Positions 14,984-16,812 of a stretch of DNA of 16,812 nt are shown in pieces. Below the pieces are notes generated by a model, which had not been told where the DNA came from, made no database searches, and worked only from the letters and a program-made list of their open reading frames with translations. The number at the start of each line of letters is the position of its first letter. The first letter of the stretch is position 1. The stretch comes from an uncultured Oscillospiraceae bacterium (GTDB taxonomy: Bacteria > Bacillota > Clostridia > Oscillospirales > Acutalibacteraceae), in assembly GCA_900554535.1 (NCBI GenBank), contig USIA01000028.1, positions 1-16,812 of the forward strand, given 5' to 3'. Position numbers and translations under genes: made by a program.

Positions 14984-16812
14984 TTACAGGTCGTTTTTTG
15001 GCGGCAGGCAAGTATGGTCTCGGCACACATAAAATGTGGTCTTCCCGTCTTTTAGTGGGAACGCTTTTGTCGGTTTTTCCAAAAGAAACATCACCGTGTC
15101 TGACGGAACTTTCAGCGGCAGTCGTGCTTTGTCAGCCTGGTTTCCAAGAACAACCGTCACCTTTGGCGGCGGGTTGTCATGCTCCAGAAACGCCAATAAA
15201 AACATGGCGTAGCCGGTCGGAAAATGTGCCGCTTCCGACGCCAGAAAATCCAGCTGGCGGTTTGCCTCTCGTGTATACTGTTCGTCAGAAATTAACTGCG
15301 ACAGGCGCACAAGATTCCATGCCATCAAGGAATTCCCGCTGGGTATTGCCCCGTCGTACGTCTCCTTAGGATGCAGGATCAGGCGCTCGCTTCCCACCCC
15401 ATATAGATAAAAGCCACCGTTCACATGGTCCTGAAAATTCGCGAATCCATATTTGCACAGACGCTTGGCACGATCCAGATACCAGTCTTCCAATGTCGCC
15501 TCATACAAAGCAAGTTGCGCAAAAATAGTCGTTGCATAGTCGTCAAGGAATCCATTTTCTCCTTGCTTGCCATCTCGAAAGCTGGCAAAAAGCTGATCAC
15601 CCGAGCACAGATGTTCCTGTATAAAACGATCTGCCTTTTGCGCCGCGTCCAGATAACGGCCATTTCCACTCACGCGGTAAAGCTGGCACATGGCAGCGAT
15701 CATAAGGCCGTTCCAGGCGGTCAAAATTTTATCATCCAGATGAAGCTGGCAGCGTTCTTTGCGATACCGCCGCAACTGCGGCAAAAAGATCTCAAAAGAA
15801 TGATCCGTCGGGTCGCTATTCAGGAGGTTAGGAATGCTTTTGTTTTCGAAATTACCGCCCTTTTGGATGTCAAAGTGGGCGTTGAATGCTTCGCCGTCCT
15901 TCTGACCGAGCAGGCGTATCGTTTCATCCGGTGTAAATAGATAGTATTTTCCCTCTTCGCCGTCGCTGTCAGCATCCTGCGCGCTATAGAATCCGCCGTC
16001 CTCTGCCGTCATTTCCTCCAGAATATAAAACGCAACCTTTTCTGCAATTTCCAGATAAATCGCTTTTTTGGTACATTCGTATGCTTTGCAGTACGCCAAC
16101 ATTAAGAGCGCATTGTCGTATAACATTTTTTCAAAATGCGGAACAAGGAACTGCGAATCCGTTGAGTAGCGGCAGAAGCCGTATCCAATATGGTCGAATA
16201 AACCGCCGCGATACATTTGTGTCAGCGTGCGTTCAGACATTCCCAAACAGGATGGGTCATGGTACCGTTCATAATAAGCGAGCAGGAACAACAGATTGTG
16301 CGGCGCGGGAAATTTCGGCGCGCTGCCGAAGCCCCCGTTTTCTCTGTCAAAGAGTTGTTTATAGAGCGCTATAGCAGAATCCAACAACTGTCCATTGGCT
16401 TGGCCTTGCGTCACATGGGACCGGTTTAGCCGCGCAACGATATCCTCTGCCTGCGCAAGCAGTGCATCGCGGTTGGAACACCATTTCTCGTGGATGAGTA
16501 TGAGCAGTTCACGCAATCCAATCATACCGCCGCGTGCCTGCTTGGGGAAATAGGTCCCCGCAAAAAAGGGCTTTTGATCTGCCGTCATAAAAATGTTGTT
16601 AGGCCAACCTCCACTACCGGTAAACGCTTGACAGACCGTCATGTAAACGCTGTCAATGTCCGGTCGCTCCTCTTTGTCGACCTTTATGGAGATAAAATAC
16701 CGGTTGAGCAGACCGGCTATTTCTTCATCTTCAAAACTTTCGTGTGCCATTACGTGGCACCAATGGCAGGTGCTGTAGCCGATGCTCCAAAAAAAAGGGC
16801 TTGCCCTGAAAT
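14984..16812 (-). CDS. YyaL/DUF255 thioredoxin-domain protein, C-terminal bulk (runs off right edge)
   Basis: At least 588 residues from an internal Met at 16750 to the stop at 14984. The true start lies beyond the window, since family members are about 680 residues. The upstream codons in the same frame read SIGYSTCHWCHVMAHESF, with the thioredoxin CHWC at 16768-16757. Then come IKVDKEERPDIDS and GTYFPKQ of the thioredoxin-like domain, and a long alpha-barrel domain with KMLYDNALLMLAY, SAQDADSDGEEGKYY and DDKILTAWNGLMI. The family is conserved from bacteria to human SPATA20, and its function is not established. Upstream of SIGY, the expected GKPFF reads in another frame across a run of eight A (plus strand 16789-16796), hinting at a frameshift or sequence error right at the edge. 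Confidence 0.9.
   Translation of the reverse strand, partial: FRASPFFWSIGYSTCHWCHVMAHESFEDEEIAGLLNRYFISIKVDKEERPDIDSVYMTVCQAFTGSGGWPNNIFMTADQKPFFAGTYFPKQARGGMIGLRELLILIHEKWCSNRDALLAQAEDIVARLNRSHVTQGQANGQLLDSAIALYKQLFDRENGGFGSAPKFPAPHNLLFLLAYYERYHDPSCLGMSERTLTQMYRGGLFDHIGYGFCRYSTDSQFLVPHFEKMLYDNALLMLAYCKAYECTKKAIYLEIAEKVAFYILEEMTAEDGGFYSAQDADSDGEEGKYYLFTPDETIRLLGQKDGEAFNAHFDIQKGGNFENKSIPNLLNSDPTDHSFEIFLPQLRRYRKERCQLHLDDKILTAWNGLMIAAMCQLYRVSGNGRYLDAAQKADRFIQEHLCSGDQLFASFRDGKQGENGFLDDYATTIFAQLALYEATLEDWYLDRAKRLCKYGFANFQDHVNGGFYLYGVGSERLILHPKETYDGAIPSGNSLMAWNLVRLSQLISDEQYTREANRQLDFLASEAAHFPTGYAMFLLAFLEHDNPPPKVTVVLGNQADKARLPLKVPSDTVMFLLEKPTKAFPLKDGKTTFYVCRDHTCLPPKNDL

Noticed and set aside
14960..14990. 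Minus-strand CTGTAAATGCCGATT resembling the guanine riboswitch segment CCGTAAATGTCCGACT
   Set aside because: It spans the stop codon of the thioredoxin-domain gene and lacks the other conserved aptamer parts (TATGG and TTTCTACC) and the P1 arms.
1..16812. CRISPR array, insertion sequence or prophage genes
   Set aside because: No regularly spaced direct repeats, transposase, integrase or phage structural genes were seen.

Overview
This 16.8 kb window looks like a chromosomal segment of a Clostridia-type Firmicute, perhaps Oscillospiraceae or a relative. The grounds are AGGAGG-type ribosome binding sites, TTG and GTG starts, sigma-A-like promoters, a tRNA gene with encoded CCA, an alpha2-type glycyl-tRNA synthetase and moderate GC. 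The genus cannot be read from the sequence.

Layout. Positions 1-634 (-) hold the N-terminal part of an iron-containing alcohol dehydrogenase, divergent from tcdA (953-1702, +), which is followed closely by a DUF4186-family gene (1718-2086) and then an M3 oligoendopeptidase (2182-3891). An inverted-repeat-rich intergenic stretch (about 3892-4079) separates these from a long minus-strand gene train. In transcription order the train is a MutT-like NUDIX hydrolase (11471-11070), jetA (11008-9605), jetB (9604-8972), jetC (9003-5629), jetD (5644-4376) and a small MazG/HisE-like pyrophosphohydrolase (4379-4080). Right of it lie a tRNA-Pro(UGG) gene with its own consensus promoter and terminator, gtrA-like and glyQS genes in tandem, a bidirectional terminator, xpt (-) with a structured leader, and the C-terminal bulk of a YyaL/DUF255 thioredoxin-domain protein (-) that runs off the right edge.

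The main system is a complete Wadjet (JetABCD) locus, probably type II-like from the JetA family. Wadjet is an SMC-type plasmid-restriction complex: JetA is kleisin-like, JetB is MukE-like, JetC is the SMC ATPase and JetD is the TOPRIM-fold nuclease. All four genes abut or overlap. The unusual part is that a fifth gene, the MazG-like pyrophosphohydrolase, overlaps the jetD stop codon (ATGA) and so appears translationally coupled to the system. A second nucleotide hydrolase (NUDIX) lies immediately upstream on the same strand with no evident terminator between. A nucleotide-hydrolase arm of a Wadjet operon is the best candidate here for something not yet described, but it is an inference from gene order.

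Other points of interest are a possible attenuator in the alcohol dehydrogenase leader, an xpt leader with a perfect 15-bp hairpin but no recognisable purine riboswitch, a LacI-family-like palindrome before xpt, a nested inverted repeat over the putative gtrA-glyQS promoter, and an apparent frame disruption at an A8 tract near the right edge.
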